From contig NW_004955473.1 in NCBI RefSeq assembly GCF_000276665.1, forward strand, positions 5,166,211-5,230,210: DNA of 64,000 nt, given 5' to 3'. This DNA is from Chinchilla lanigera (Eukaryota; Chordata; Mammalia; Rodentia; Chinchillidae). Numbering within the stretch: the stretch's first letter is position 1; each line of letters starts with the position of its first letter. Positions 1 to 42,659 of this stretch are shown here, in pieces. Under the pieces are notes generated by a model that was not told the origin of the DNA, did no database searches, and saw nothing but the letters and a program-made list of their open reading frames with translations. Made by a program: the position numbers and the translations under genes.

Positions 1-420
1 CCGCCCATGGCTCCCCGTGCGCCGGGGGTCCTCCCTCCAGGGGCCTACGAGACAGGAAGTGAGCCAGCCGGAAGACAGGCGCTCCCTGCCTGTGGCTCCC
101 TGTGCGCCTGGAGGCCCTCCCTCCAGGGGCCTACAAGGCAGGGAGTGAGCTGCTGGTTGGAAGCCTGGTGCTCCCTGCCTGTGGCTCCCCATGCGCCGGG
201 GGTCCTCCCTCCAGGGGCGTATGAGGCAGGAAGTGAGCCAGCCAGAAGACAGGTGCTCCCCGCCTGTGGCTCCCCTTGCGCCAGAGGCCCTCCCTCTGCT
301 GGCCTACAAGGCAGAGAGTGAGCTGCCATTCAGAAGACCAGCGCTCCCCGCCCGTGGCTCCCTGTGCACCAGAGGCCCTCCCTCCAGGGGCCTACGAGGC
401 AGGGAGTGAGCTGTGAGTTG
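1..420. repeat. GC-rich minisatellite, about 5 units of 85-89 bp
   Basis: The phrase 'tggctccc' followed by a G/C-rich block recurs at about 8, 93, 182, 267 and 355, so the unit is 85-89 bp and the array runs off the left edge. Units alternate: the 1st and 3rd share 'gccgggggtcctccctcc' and 'gaagtgagccagcc', while the 2nd and 4th share 'aggccctccctc' and 'gagtgagctgc'. This suggests a ~174 bp dimeric higher-order unit. Open frames across it are a by-product of the high GC content and repeat structure, with no coding signal. Confidence 0.85.
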
Positions 421-454
421 GAAGACCTATCCATTCATTTAAACAAAATACTTA

Positions 455-870
455 TCAAGCACTGTTTGTTTGATAAGACTGTCATAACAAAATACCACAG
501 ACTAGGTGGCATCAATAGCAGAAATATATTTTCTTATAGTCCTAGAGCCTGAAGGTCTAAGATTAAGGTGCCAACAGAGTGATTTCCTCTGAGGGCAATC
601 AGGGAAATACCCATTTCAGGCCTCTCTTCTTGGCTTGCAGATAGCTGCTTTCATGCTGCCTCTTCATATGGCTGTCTGTCTGTGTGGTGCATTCTTGGTG
701 TCTCCTCATCATTTTCCAAGGACAGCAGTTATATTGGACCATGGATTCACCTCAGTGGCCTCATCTTAGTTTAATCATCACAGTAAAGATGTCTCCAAAT
801 ACAGTTACATTCTGAGGTATGGGGACTGGAACTTCAACATATAGATTTTGGGAGGATACAGTTTAGTTCA
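455..870. repeat. Old interspersed repeat, copy 1 of 3
   Basis: The segment shares an ordered set of phrases with 16975-17270 and 30190-30560: 'aaataccacagact', 'cagaaatatattttctt', 'ttcttggcttgcagatagct', and a later 'gtctccaaatacagt' block. It is an ancient dispersed mammalian repeat by this internal comparison; I do not name the family. Confidence 0.6.
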
Positions 871-884
871 CAAGAAGTAGCTAC

Positions 885-1510
885 TATGTGGCAGTCATTG
901 TTTTAAGCACTGGGAATAGAGTGGTAAACCAAATAGGAAAAACCCTGCTCTTATTGAGTTTACATTCTATCAGGGAAGAGCAACAATAAAAAAGATAAAG
1001 AATTGAAATATATAGTACATTAAAATACAGTAAATTCTATGGGGAAAAATAAAGCTGGAACAGAAGATAGGGAGTTCTTGATCAAGGGTTTGCAATTTCA
1101 AACAGGATAACCAGGGAAAACCTCTTTGAAAAATAGACAATTCTAGGCAGAAGGAATAATGCTTAGCAAGACCCCACGGTGGGAACTGTCTAGTTTGTTT
1201 AAAGAACAGCAAGAAGCTATGGGGCTGGTTCAGAATAAGCAAAAGATGCAGGGGTTGGGGATGCTGAGGCAGATGATTGTAGGGCTTAGTGAGCCATTGT
1301 AATGACTTTAGCTTTTTTTCCCAGATAGGATCTCACCATGTAGTTCAGATTGGCCTTGAACTTGTCATCCTCCTGCCTCACCCTCCTGAGTGCTAGGATC
1401 ATAGGTGTGCACCATATTGCCCAGCTAATAGCTTTTGTTCTGAGAGACAGAAAGCCATTGGCCAAGCATGGATGACAAAGTCTGAGTTAAGTTTGAAAAG
1501 AATCTCTCTG
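885..1510. mobile_element. L2-like LINE fragment split by a B1 SINE
   Basis: The text 'aagcactgggaatagagtggtaaac' and the following stretch resemble the 3' part of L2 elements (tumour-like 'stock phrases' of ctggggatacagtggtgaac type). A B1 at 1310-1430 interrupts it and the similarity seems to resume until about 1510. Family call is from recognition only. Confidence 0.5.
1310..1430 (-). mobile_element. B1 SINE
   Basis: Antisense B1: 'ctcaccatgtagttcagat', 'cctcctgcctcaccctcc', 'gagtgctaggatcatagg', ending 'gcccagcta'. Confidence 0.8.
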
Positions 1511-1514
1511 CTGT

Positions 1515-2360
1515 GATAACAATAGATGGAAAGATGAGCACGGGTGGAAGGAAGAAAGAAATTAAGAGGAATATTGCAATAATCCATTCTGTCTGACTCC
1601 TTCTTTGGTTTACCAGCTCTAGATATCATCTATCAGCTTCCCCTCCTGCTCCCTTACACGACAGCACTCTCTGTCTTCCCCCTAATTCATCACTACTTTT
1701 ACTTCTTCTGTTTAGCTTTCCTTCTCGCAGACATCCATTCTAATGTGCATCTTTTTCTTTGTATGTCTTTTTGGTTATCTTTGTGCCTTTACATAAAACA
1801 CATAAGTCTGTATTTCTTGTTCATCTAGATATAGTATCTTTGGATTCCATACTTTCTAAAATTAATATATTTGTGTCTGTATACATCCTTCCCCCTCATC
1901 TATTTTATGACTTCTACAAGCTCTGCTTTTACATTTGTAACGTTTACCTTATACTTTATAATTATAATTAAATTTCCTGTGATTATTCTCTAGGTTGGAT
2001 TCCAAAATTTGGGAACCAATAAAAATAGTGTTTACATCACTATGATTATAAAAACATTTTAAAGTATTAAGCTAAAGATTTGCCCTGATTACATTTTCAT
2101 TATAGTTCCAATGCCACAACCTCTATCAATTGCTCTATATCATTCTATGTTCTAGCTGCCTTCATTATTGGAAAACGGCACTTTGGGACAGTTTGATATA
2201 TTTTTAAAATCACTAATTGCCTTCTTTATTTGCTAGGTAGACGAAATTTATGCCTTCATTACCATATCTCTGCTACATCCCAGCTTTTTTTCATTTTATT
2301 TATTGCTTAGAATAAATTCTGTCCTTAAAACTTGTTAACTTGATCCAATTAAAAATAAAA
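1515..2360. other. AT-rich intergenic DNA, nothing recognised
   Basis: No gene or clear repeat family seen. The short open frames have no homology I recognise. Confidence 0.5.
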
Positions 2361-2364
2361 AAAT

Positions 2365-2430
2365 AAAAAAAAGGACTGGGTCTTTAGCTCAGTATGAGGA
2401 TCCTGGGTTCAATTCCCAGTAGTAAAAAAA
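2365..2430 (+). mobile_element. ID-type (tRNA-derived) SINE fragment
   Basis: Sense copy with the pol III A-box-like 'tttagctcagt' and B-box-like 'gggttcaattcccagtag', followed by an A-rich tail. Confidence 0.7.
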
Positions 2431-2774
2431 GGCATATAAACTAAAATAGAGGTTTTCTTCTCTACCTCTATTCTCGAGAGGTAACCCTTTTTGGTAAATA
2501 CCCTTCCAGACTGTTAAAATTAACATATATAAAAATCATACATACACAGAGAACTGGGTTTTTATTTTAGTACAGTTGGATTTTATAAATATTTAGATAC
2601 TTTTTAAACATAGTTTGTGTTGGGGATAATTGCATGTTAGCACACAGATATTCAACTTTTTAAGAAAAATTTAATGTAAAATTCTTACTGAAATATATAC
2701 ATGTACAGAAAAGTGATGATCTGCTCTTTTCTGTATGTATGTTATCACATTACTGGAATCATCATCATTATTAT

Positions 2775-3045
2775 TTTGCAGTTCTGCAGATTGAACACAG
2801 GGCCTTTGAACTGAGCTATACCCTGACTCATTTTTTTCTTTTGAGGCAGAGTCTCACTAAGTTACTAAGTTGCCCAAGCTGGGCTTGAACATATGATCCT
2901 CCTGTCTCAGCCTTGCAGAATGCTGGGATTACTGGTGTGCACTGCCATTATTATTTTTAAAGTAGGGTCTTGCTAACTTGTGTAGGATGGGTTTGAACTT
3001 GTGATCCTCCTGCCTCAGCCTCCTGATTAGCTGGGTATCTCATTA
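2775..3045 (-). mobile_element. B1-dID SINE plus partial second B1
   Basis: Antisense dID head ('agattgaacacagggcc... gagctataccc') followed by a B1 body ('gagtctcactaagtt', 'atgatcctcctgtctcag', 'gctgggattactggtgtgc'). A second partial B1 follows at about 2958-3040. Confidence 0.75.
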
Positions 3046-3047
3046 TT

Positions 3048-3600
3048 TTTTTTTTATTTTTTTATTTTAAGAATTAAAAAACTGACAAAACAGCAATGAA
3101 GACAAAATCACAACAACACAAAAACAACACAAATAATACATGACCTCAAAACAAAATGATATAAATTTACAATGGTTGTTGTATTATATACTGTTATCTT
3201 CAACAAAGTTGCTCAGTCCACTAGACCTAAGAATATAAGATTGGTCAAAGACAGTAACAAGTAAAATTAAATAAATAAGTTAAAAAATTAAAAAAAACAT
3301 TGGAAATGATGCAGAGCTTCACCATACAAGATGGTAGGAGTTCAACAATGGTTCTTATATTGCAAATTGTTTTCAGATCAGTCATTCTGATTACCAAATT
3401 CAAGCGTGCAAAACTTAGCATTCCATAATATGGATGTGCAATAGGTAATGGACTTACTGCTTATTGATTTTTGGAATTGCAAACAATGAAATAGTGACCA
3501 TCTTTGAGCATATACATTTGAACATTTGTGCTAATATTTCTAGATGATTGTTGGGTCAATGGTTATGAAATAAAAATATTTAGGGTTATAGCCAAATAGA
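3048..3600 (-). mobile_element. L1 3'-end fragment
   Basis: It begins with T-rich sequence on the + strand (antisense poly-A) and shares 'gatggtaggagttcaacaa', 'agcttcaccatacaagatgg' and 'caatggttgttgtattat' with the 3' end of the long L1 at 46515-47100. It is a 5'-truncated L1 on the - strand. Confidence 0.75.
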
Positions 3601-3687
3601 CCTGCTAATAAATTTTTAAAAACAAATTTACTTCTCTACCAACAGTATTTAAGACGGTACCAACAGTATTTAAAACTATTGTTTTCC

Positions 3688-3755
3688 TTTGCAGTGTTGG
3701 GATCAAACCTAGGGCCTCATGCATGCTAGGCAAGCATTGCATCTGTAGCCTAAGA
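3688..3755 (-). mobile_element. ID SINE
   Basis: Antisense: 'gggatcaaacctagggcctc', 'catgctaggcaagcattgc'. Confidence 0.75.
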
Positions 3756-3759
3756 GGGT

Positions 3760-4920
3760 ATAACCTTTTGATATTAGCTCTCCTTAAGAGGTTGCAGACT
3801 CTGTCATGTGCACTTGAGAATTTGACTCCAAACAGTTTTGTATTTATCTTTAATGACTGCAAAGGTGCTACTCTTTTCTCCCTTAGACTGTGTAAAATTC
3901 CTGAGAGGCTAAGGTCAAGTCATATACTTCTTTGGTATTTCCCATAGTGCTTAGTATGGGTGGAGCAAACTGTGGGTGCTCAATACATACTTGATGATTG
4001 ACTGATAAACTGGTTTATATTTTTGGGCTACAGGATGTTTTGAGGTCAGCTTCTGGAATGAGAGGGCTGGGCTGAGTCAGAGACTACGGATGTGCCAAGT
4101 CAGTATCAGATGCTCTCACTTGGACATCAAGTTTAGACTATAACCTGGGAACCCTACCTATAAAAAGCACCTAGCACAGTTCCTGACTCAGAGGAGGTCC
4201 TCAAGCAATGGTGTCATCTATTGGTGCTATTTTTATTTAATGAGATGTGGTTTTAGGGCTAGTGTTGAAGGTTCAAGGGTAACACCTAAAACCATTAGAG
4301 ATAAAGTCAGAAATCCACAGTCTAGAGATGCAATCAAATTGGGAAGCAGTAGGAGCAACCAGGCATTGGAGGCAGAAATGGGGTCTTGCGTTCTGACACC
4401 TGAAGCAGAGGGGCAGTTGTATTGTGATGAACACTTTTCCTACCACTCTAGGCACTTTATTGGCTTTTCATATGCTGGACTTTCAACCTAGGATGTCTTA
4501 AATGTGCTGCTTAGTCCACAGAGGCGCCAGCAACCCTAACGTGGTGCTGTGAACACAGGAGGTGCTTCATAAAAGCAGTTCTATTTATCTCTCATATGTT
4601 GAAACAGATAATGTGACAGCAATGTTGAAGGTTCACCGGAGAAGATAGTGCAAAAGAACTTTTACTTAGAACAAGGTTACTGCCCAAGATTTTCCCAGTC
4701 AGGGGGTGAGGTGAGGGGACGGGGAAACCAAGCAGCCAGTCAGACAAGGATTAAATTCAGGGATGGATTTAGATGGTATGGAAAACACAGTTATACATGC
4801 ATGATGTGGGTGCCACAAAGTGAAGAATGGGTCTCATTCTGACCTCTCTATTCCCAGTCAGCAGTGTGGCTGAAGGAGAGAGATGTTGCTATTGTAACAT
4901 TTGGCATTGATTGTGTCTCT
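3760..4920. other. Intergenic DNA without a recognised gene
   Basis: Weak MIR/L2-type phrases occur around 3890-4010 and 4170-4215 ('cctagcacagttcctgact'), but nothing can be delimited. No exon-like structure seen. Confidence 0.45.
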
Positions 4921-4924
4921 CCTA

Positions 4925-5440
4925 CTTGGCAGACATTTAGCCCATATTATCTCTAATCTCCCTTATAACTCTATGAAGTAGATATAATTGTCCCTCAATA
5001 TCTGCAGGAGATTGGATCCAGGACCGCCTTGGATACAGCAGGCCATGGAATGCTCAAGTCCTTTATATAAAATGGCATAGCATTTGAATATTACCTATGC
5101 ACATCTTTCCATATACTTTAAATAATCTCTAGATGATTTACAATTCCAAATACAATGTAAATGCTATGTAGATAGTTATATTGTTTGGGGAATGATGGCA
5201 AGAAAAAATTCTATATATGTCCAGTACAGGCGTAATTTTTTCCTCGAATATTTTCAATCCATAGTTCGTCAATACGGTGGGCTGTCTATATTAGCTCTAT
5301 TTTACAGATGAGAAAATAGGCACAGAAAGAATAAATTTCTTCTTAAAGGTTACATGAGGTATTAAGTAGCAGAGCCAGGATTCAGACCTCGGTCTGCCTG
5401 GTTATAGGACTTTTGGTCTTTCTGCGCTACATACCATCTT
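4925..5440 (-). mobile_element. MIR SINE, interrupted by a MER2/Tigger-type element
   Basis: The antisense MIR arms are 4925-4983 ('cccatattatctctaatctc', 'atgaagtagatat') and 5290-5440 ('attttacagatgagaaaata', 'agcagagccaggattcagac'). The order is correct and the gap is filled by the DNA transposon fossil. Confidence 0.7.
4984..5289 (+). mobile_element. MER2/Tigger-type non-autonomous DNA transposon
   Basis: It has the characteristic order 'tgtccctcaatatctgcag', 'gattggatccaggac', 'atgctcaagtcctttatata', 'aatacaatgtaaatgctatg', and a right end 'gtgggctgtcta' before the MIR resumes. The reverse-oriented relative is at 45950-46285. Confidence 0.7.
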
Positions 5441-5444
5441 ACCT

Positions 5445-5990
5445 GTGTCAGCAACAGCAACCCTGGCCTCAGAGAAACAGTTGTTGCTTAAGAATTCTAG
5501 CTGGCCACGTATGAGTCTGGAATTCTGTGGTTTTAAGTTCTTTTACTCATCAATTCATTCTATAGATATATACTTATAGCTGAAAAGTAGGGAAAGGAGT
5601 GAAAGTCAGGTAGGTGGAGTGGGAAGGGGAACGGGGTACATGGAAGAGTTGTGATAAAGAGATAAGCTCAGATACAGAGTGGGAGCTGATTTTTTGTCTG
5701 TTGTTGGCTGTGGAGCTGCATGATCTCTGGAGCAATACTAATAGGTAAGTTCCAACCCAGTGGTGGTACTCAGGATGCAGGGCCCTTCAGTAGCACCTTA
5801 TACCTAAACGCGCACAAACACACACACACACACACACACCATAAATATGGAGATAATTTTTAAACAAGCACACCAGAATGTATGCCACTACCCCAGGAGC
5901 TATCTTATAAAATGGAAGGCTATACCTTGATTCTAGAGGTCTTTCTAGTGCTTATCACATCACTATAACTACCCTTCAAAAAAAGCCAAC
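5445..5990. other. Intergenic DNA with a CA microsatellite
   Basis: A (CA)n run lies at about 5811-5840. The rest is unremarkable. Confidence 0.6.
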
Positions 5991-5994
5991 ACTA

Positions 5995-6185
5995 TTGGGT
6001 ATGGTGGTACATGCCTATAATCTCAGCACTCTGGGAGGCTGAGACAGGAGGATCACAAGTTCCAGCCCAGCCTGAGCAACTTAGTGACTTAGTGAGACCC
6101 TGTGTCAAAATAAAAAATAAAAAAAGAGTTGAGAATGTAGCTCAGTGTGAAGGCCCCGGGTTCAATTCTCAGAACAACAAACAAA
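5995..6185 (+). mobile_element. B1-dID SINE
   Basis: Sense B1 head ('ggtatggtggtacatgcc', 'ctgggaggctgagacaggag') joined through an A-rich linker to a dID tail ('gagaatgtagctcagtgtga', 'gggttcaattctcag'). A CA-rich tail follows to about 6235. Confidence 0.85.
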
Positions 6186-6274
6186 ACAAAACACACACAT
6201 GCACACACACACTCAGACACACACACATGCATACTGATTTGGGGGCATACAGTGGGAAGTTTGTTGAAAAGAGA

Positions 6275-6395
6275 AAAGAGCTGGGTGTGGTGCACACCTG
6301 TAACCCCAGCACTCAGGAGGCTGAGGCAGGAGGATTGGCATGAGTTGGAGGCCAGCCTGCTCTACATAGTGAGGCCCTGTCAAAAAAAATTGAAA
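6275..6395 (+). mobile_element. B1 SINE
   Basis: Sense B1: 'gctgggtgtggtgcacacc', 'ctgaggcaggaggattggc', 'ggccagcctgctctacatag', then an A-rich tail. Confidence 0.85.
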
Positions 6396-6399
6396 AGAA

Positions 6400-8180
6400 A
6401 CAAAGAAAAGAGAAAAATCTCAATTTCTAGTCACAATTCAGTTCTGTGCGTCTATTAAGACTTTAAGGTCTACATAAAATGATGTAATTATACCGAAGGA
6501 AGAGCTACAGAATGTTCGTCTATATAAAATTTCTTTAATTTTCTTTAAGTAGTGACACAATTAATAACAAATTGTAGTAAAATAAGACTGATTTACATAG
6601 CCACTTAATCCTAGAGGGAATGTGCCCCACCCAGAGCAGGGAGGGGCAGGGCTCAGGAATGCTTTGCTGTGACGCAGCAATTGCGGGACTTCCCAGGCTT
6701 CACCTGCACCTGAGCTATGGACAAAGTATGTTTGGGTACTGTGGAGGCTTATTTTTGATGGCTCCCCAGTCAGAAGGATGGCAGCTGGGCTGATCATGCT
6801 ATTTCTAAGGGCATCTGATATACACAAGCTTGGGAATCCAGAGAGCTGATGGGGCTAAGGGAAGTTCCTCTGTGTTCCATACCAAATGTGTGCAATACCA
6901 GTGCCCTCCAGAATTCAATGGGGGATGGATCTGAAGGCAACATTACTGATCACATGCTTCATAAGGAATACACCAATGTTTATAATCACCAGGAGTGCTC
7001 AGTAACAACAGATGGTTTATAAAGACATGCTTTTCTCTACACATTAATTCTAACACATCTCTCTTGTAAGAGAATTGTCTCCTGAGCTTTACATTCTTTC
7101 AGAGTTTTGCTTGAAAGGTGCCATGACACTGTCAAATACAGTTTTTTTTTTTTCAGTTTTTTGGTTATATATTGTGTGGGACCCAAACACTGTAGAGGAG
7201 AAATAGTTCTTGATCATGTATGTGGTCCTTCATTAAAACTAACAAAAGATATCCTCAAAAAGAGCTTTGGCAGTCTTTTCTGTACTATTCCCAAATACCT
7301 TCACCTTAAACAAACTTTTATCAAGCTCAGGAAAACCTAGACTGGTAATGTAGGTACTCTCTCCCAATAGTGTGACAGGTAAGGAGAGGCCATCTTCAGT
7401 CTTTTCTTGTATTTCCTTTTACATTTGGAGGGCAAGAGCCACTCTGGTGGAAGCAGACTTAGCGCCTTCACCCTGTGATATGGCACTGTGGTTCTTGACT
7501 GTTTTCTGGACTCCAACTGCAGACTCCAAAACGATGTGCCTCACTAGAGTTGGTAGCAGCGGCTCATGGTGGCAGTAACTCCAGAGAAGGGTGGCAGAAG
7601 GAAAAAATCAGTCTAGTTGTTGGACAGAAATTCTGCCGAGGATCTCCCTTTAATTGCTGTAAGCTTTTCAAATCTAGTAGAACATTTTTGGCAATCTTTA
7701 TTTCGCTGTCTATCTGGAAGAATTTATGGAGTTTCTCTGACTCCCTTAATGTCGATGTCTTGTTTTTGATGCTGCAACATGAGACTGTGTTCTTGGGGAC
7801 AATTATCCTTTTCAATTTCCTTTATTATGTTTGTTTTATACTTAAAGTCTTAGAGATGCAGGCTAGGGTGACTGGGACAGAGTTGGGGTCTGTTATTACT
7901 GAATGGGACTTCGGAGGCAGCGGACTTGTCCTTATGCCGATAAAGAGTAAAAGCCTGAGGTATGGTTGATTTTAATATAACTAGGATTGGAGAGGCCCGG
8001 GGCGGACCTAGTTCTGGGTAAGCATCCGGATCTGTGAACTAGTGCTGCTTCAGCATCTCACCATGTGTGTACAGTATGTGGGGGGAGGCTGGTTCCCATC
8101 CCTCCCTATTCCACAGGCATTGCTTTTCGCCCCTTCTTTGCCTAGCTATATTAATAAAAGGCAACACTTTACATACTAGC
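6400..8180. other. Unique upstream flank of ZDHHC9
   Basis: No recognisable repeats or genes. Short open frames here (for example 7550-7969) show no motif and have no neighbouring exon structure. The stretch may hold enhancer sequence, but the sequence alone does not show this. Confidence 0.5.
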
Positions 8181-8399
8181 GCTCAGACCCAAAGAGAGGA
8201 AGGCAGCGGCTTGGCAGGTGGGCAAGTAGCAAGGAGATGGGTGGGGGAGAGGGCGGAGGCATCGTCGACTGGCGTTTGGAGTAGCCAATGACAGTTCGGG
8301 GTAGGGGCGGTAAGGGTGGAGGCACTGGGGCTGCTTAGCCAATAGAGGGCGAGCAACTACTGGAGCGACCTGGTGACGTGAGGAGCGTTCCATTCGGCC

Positions 8400-8575
8400 A
8401 GCGGTGGGCGTTTGCCACAGCTGGTTTAGGGCCCGGAGTGTTGGGGCCCCTTGTCAGGAGGAGGCAGCCTCCCAGCTGGGAGAAGTCGCTGCCTCCTTTG
8501 GCGGCCGACGTTGTCTCCTGGGACCGTCGATTTCCTGCCTTCCGTAGCGGGCCGAGTTCGGTCTCCCTAATTCAG
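8400..8575 (+). other. ZDHHC9: ZDHHC9 non-coding leader exon 1 (start approximate)
   Basis: A GC-rich leader ends at a good donor, 'ttcag|gtaaca', with the last exon base at 8575. The start is inferred from the promoter elements. The exon contains no plausible ZDHHC9 coding start. Confidence 0.55.
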
Positions 8576-8582
8576 GTAACAA

Positions 8583-8605
8583 GGGGTGGGGGCGGGGGTC
8601 TCGGG
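8583..8605 (+). other. G-quadruplex motif just inside intron 1
   Basis: Four G-runs of 4, 5, 5 and 3 with loops of 1, 1 and 4 bases fit the G3+N1-7 pattern. It starts 7 bases after the exon 1 donor GT begins, on the transcribed-RNA strand. Confidence 0.6.
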
Positions 8606-8934
8606 CTCGGCTGCGTGGTGGGCTGCCTCCCCTCAGCCGCGCGGGGACTCGGGGACGTTGGCACCGCCCTTCTCAACTCGCCAGCTGCTGAGCCCCAAGG
8701 CCCGGGGTGACTACACGTGGCGGGGCGTGTGTGAGCGTGTACGAGCGTGTGGGTGCGTGTGCGTGTGGATGTGGCGCGCGTCCCGACCTGCCTGGGGCGG
8801 TGGTCCGCGGCGTGGCGGAGGCAGGGCGGTCTCCCGAGGCCGCAGCCGCGGCCCGGCGCGGGACTCAGGCCTCGGGCATCTGGCCGGCGGACCGGTCGCC
8901 GCCGCTGGACAGATTGTGATCTTTGTTTTCCCAG

Positions 8935-9000
8935 GCCGGGTTCCCCTTCCTGGTCTCTCTTCTCCCGCTGGGCTGGTTTGAGGAGGAGGTTGTTTTCCAG
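8935..9000 (+). other. ZDHHC9: Possible ZDHHC9 non-coding leader exon 2
   Basis: A pyrimidine-rich acceptor 'ttgttttcccag' ends at 8934 and a donor 'ttccag|gttagt' follows at 9000/9001, giving a 66 bp exon. It would make 11 exons in total, which matches my recollection of the human gene. It rests on splice sites only and could be wrong. Confidence 0.35.
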
Positions 9001-9694
9001 GTTAGTTTTACACAAAGGAAGTGTTCTCTGCACCTCTGGTGCTCCCTCCCCTTCCCCAAGCCTTATACCTTCTCGTTTCTGGGCTCTGCTCAAAGTCCCC
9101 CGTTGGACCTTTGCTCTTTCCCGCAAGGGAATGATCTGCACTTGGGTGTTTTTCTCGCAGTCAATCAGGCTGCTAGCTTCCGCCTGGGGCATGTGCTGTC
9201 GGTAAATAGAGGCCACAGCCCCACACCTGGGAGGAGAAAGACAGCAGTGGCTGAGCAAGCATAGGCCTGGGAATTCAGGATGCCCAGTCGAGGTGGTGCT
9301 TATAAAATGTCCCAGAAAGCACCCTTGTGACTTAGCTGCTGCTCCCCCCCACCATTATCTCTCACCAACCCTTCCAGAATGTCTCCTGCTTAAGCGAGCC
9401 TTTCACCTCCAGGTACCCAATGTGGTTTCACTAAGATTCCCACAAATGTTGGGCTAGACCAGCTAAGGTTGTTTCATTTCCTAGACTCAGGAAGTTAGAG
9501 ACGGTTTGATTGGGGAAAATGTGTGTAAGTACGATGCCGGTACATATATCATGCCCAGACCTCCTAACCCCAGAGGGTGACTTGTTTCTTGGTATGATTC
9601 GTGTTCGAGTGGCTGATTGAAGGTGAAGAAGCAGCGGAGGGAAGGGAACAGCTCCTTAACGACAGAAACTCCACTATTATTTTTAGAGCCCTCT

Positions 9695-9895
9695 TAATGA
9701 AGATTAGAGAATGTTGTGGTATAGGGGAAGGTGCCCCGGACTGAAAGTCAGCTGGCGTGTTTTCTTGTGTCAGCTTTGCTTCTCGGTGACCCTGGAGAAG
9801 TTATTTTCTCTCTCTGCTCCTCAGTTTACTCATTGACAAATAAAATAATTAGAATAGTCACTCTAAAATCCCTTCTAGGTTCAAGGTTCCATGAT
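9695..9895 (+). mobile_element. MIR SINE
   Basis: Sense MIR order: 'gtggtataggggaagg', 'ttgcttctcggtgaccctgg', 'ctgctcctcagtttactcat', 'cccttctaggttcaagg'. It lies in the leader intron. Confidence 0.65.
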
Positions 9896-10083
9896 GATCA
9901 AATCATCAGTATTAGTTTGGAAGCACAAAATTTATTTCTTCTTTTAGAAGACAAACAGACTGGAAATAAACTCCCACTGCCCCGTCTCCACTCCTTCAAG
10001 CAGTGTTCATCTTTCTGGCTCTGGCAAAGGAGGTTTGAACTGCATCTTGTCTCATTTTTTTTCCTTTTTGTGCTTTCTCTTAG

Positions 10084-41677
<31,594 letters not shown>

Positions 41678-42659
41678 CTTATCTATGGAAGAGACTTTTG
41701 TTTGTGTTTAATTAGGGCTATGAGAGATTCCAGGGGAGAAGATAAACTTGAGACAGAGAGCAAGTAAGCTGTCCCTTTTGCTGGTTTTTTTTTCTTTAGT
41801 CACCCAATTGCACATTGGCATTGTTTTGCTGCAATCTTTTTTTAAAAATTTTTGGACTCAAGGCAGTAGCAGAAGATGCCGATCACCTCTGGCAACTGGA
41901 TAAATGGGTCTCTTAGGCTGTGGCACAGGTTTCCCATGACCTCAGCCACGGGCTCTCTTTGAACTCTCCTCTCCTCCCTCCAGATCCCAGCTCTCATGCT
42001 TGGTGTCATTGATCTCATTCTGGGCTAAAGATTCTTGAGGCTGGGTTAAGTCCTCTCAAGCTGCTGTATGTCCTGAGTCCAGAGATAGTCACAGAGACCT
42101 CTGGCCAGGGGATCCTTACTGGGTTCTTGCCTCCTTCAGAATTAATGAGGGTGAGGAGTGAGGTGGAGGAGTCTCCTAGCTACCAAGTGCCAGCATTGCC
42201 AGCCAATCCTTTTAGGAATAGGGCAGGTACCACTTGTATTTATTCATGTAGCTTCTCCTTTGTTCCCTGCCCAGTCTGTAACACCCAAGTCCCACTCTTT
42301 CCTCACTAGATATATGTAAGTAGTCATAGTAGAAATAATAATTTACATTTCTTGTAGAATCTCCAGAACCTTTAATACCTGTGCTATTCTCAGTAAGCAT
42401 TGATGAGATGCCAACAGCATAGCCCTACACACTCTCTGCCTCATCTCTCCTCCTTTCTCATTAGCCCCCTATTAATTTTTTTCTTTTGGCTTTTGCTCCC
42501 ATTAGGAGCAGGAATGGCAGTAATAAAAGTTGGCACTTTGGTGGTTCCTTTTCCTCAGAGGAAGCCTGAGTGTTCACTTAAACACTATCCCCTCAGACTC
42601 CCTGTGTGAGGCCCGCAGAGGCCCTGAATGCACAAATGGGGAAACCAAGGCACAGAGAG

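Larger units (their letters stand above)
8180..8960 (+). promoter_or_regulatory. ZDHHC9: CpG-island promoter of ZDHHC9
   Basis: CpG density rises sharply here and falls on both sides. No TATA box is evident. Two CCAAT boxes (8285-8289 and 8339-8343) are 54 bp apart, a GC box lies near 8303 ('taggggcggtaag'), and a CRE-like TGACGTGA is at 8374-8381. This is a typical broad housekeeping promoter with NF-Y and CREB/ATF-type sites. Transcription probably starts around 8390-8450, judged from the distance to the CCAAT boxes; no cap data are available. Confidence 0.75.

Noticed and set aside
7..409. Open frames of 60-104 codons on both strands in the first 400 bases
   Set aside because: They lie wholly in the minisatellite, overlap in several frames and repeat with its period; there is no exon signal.
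7550..7969. 139-codon + strand frame upstream of the promoter
   Set aside because: No motif and no exon context; a hydrophobic stretch occurs only because of T-rich sequence.
8572..9258. A 228-codon - strand frame and a 152-codon + strand frame across the CpG island
   Set aside because: High GC removes stop codons; compositions are Arg/Pro/Gly-rich without motifs, and the region is explained as promoter and leader exons.
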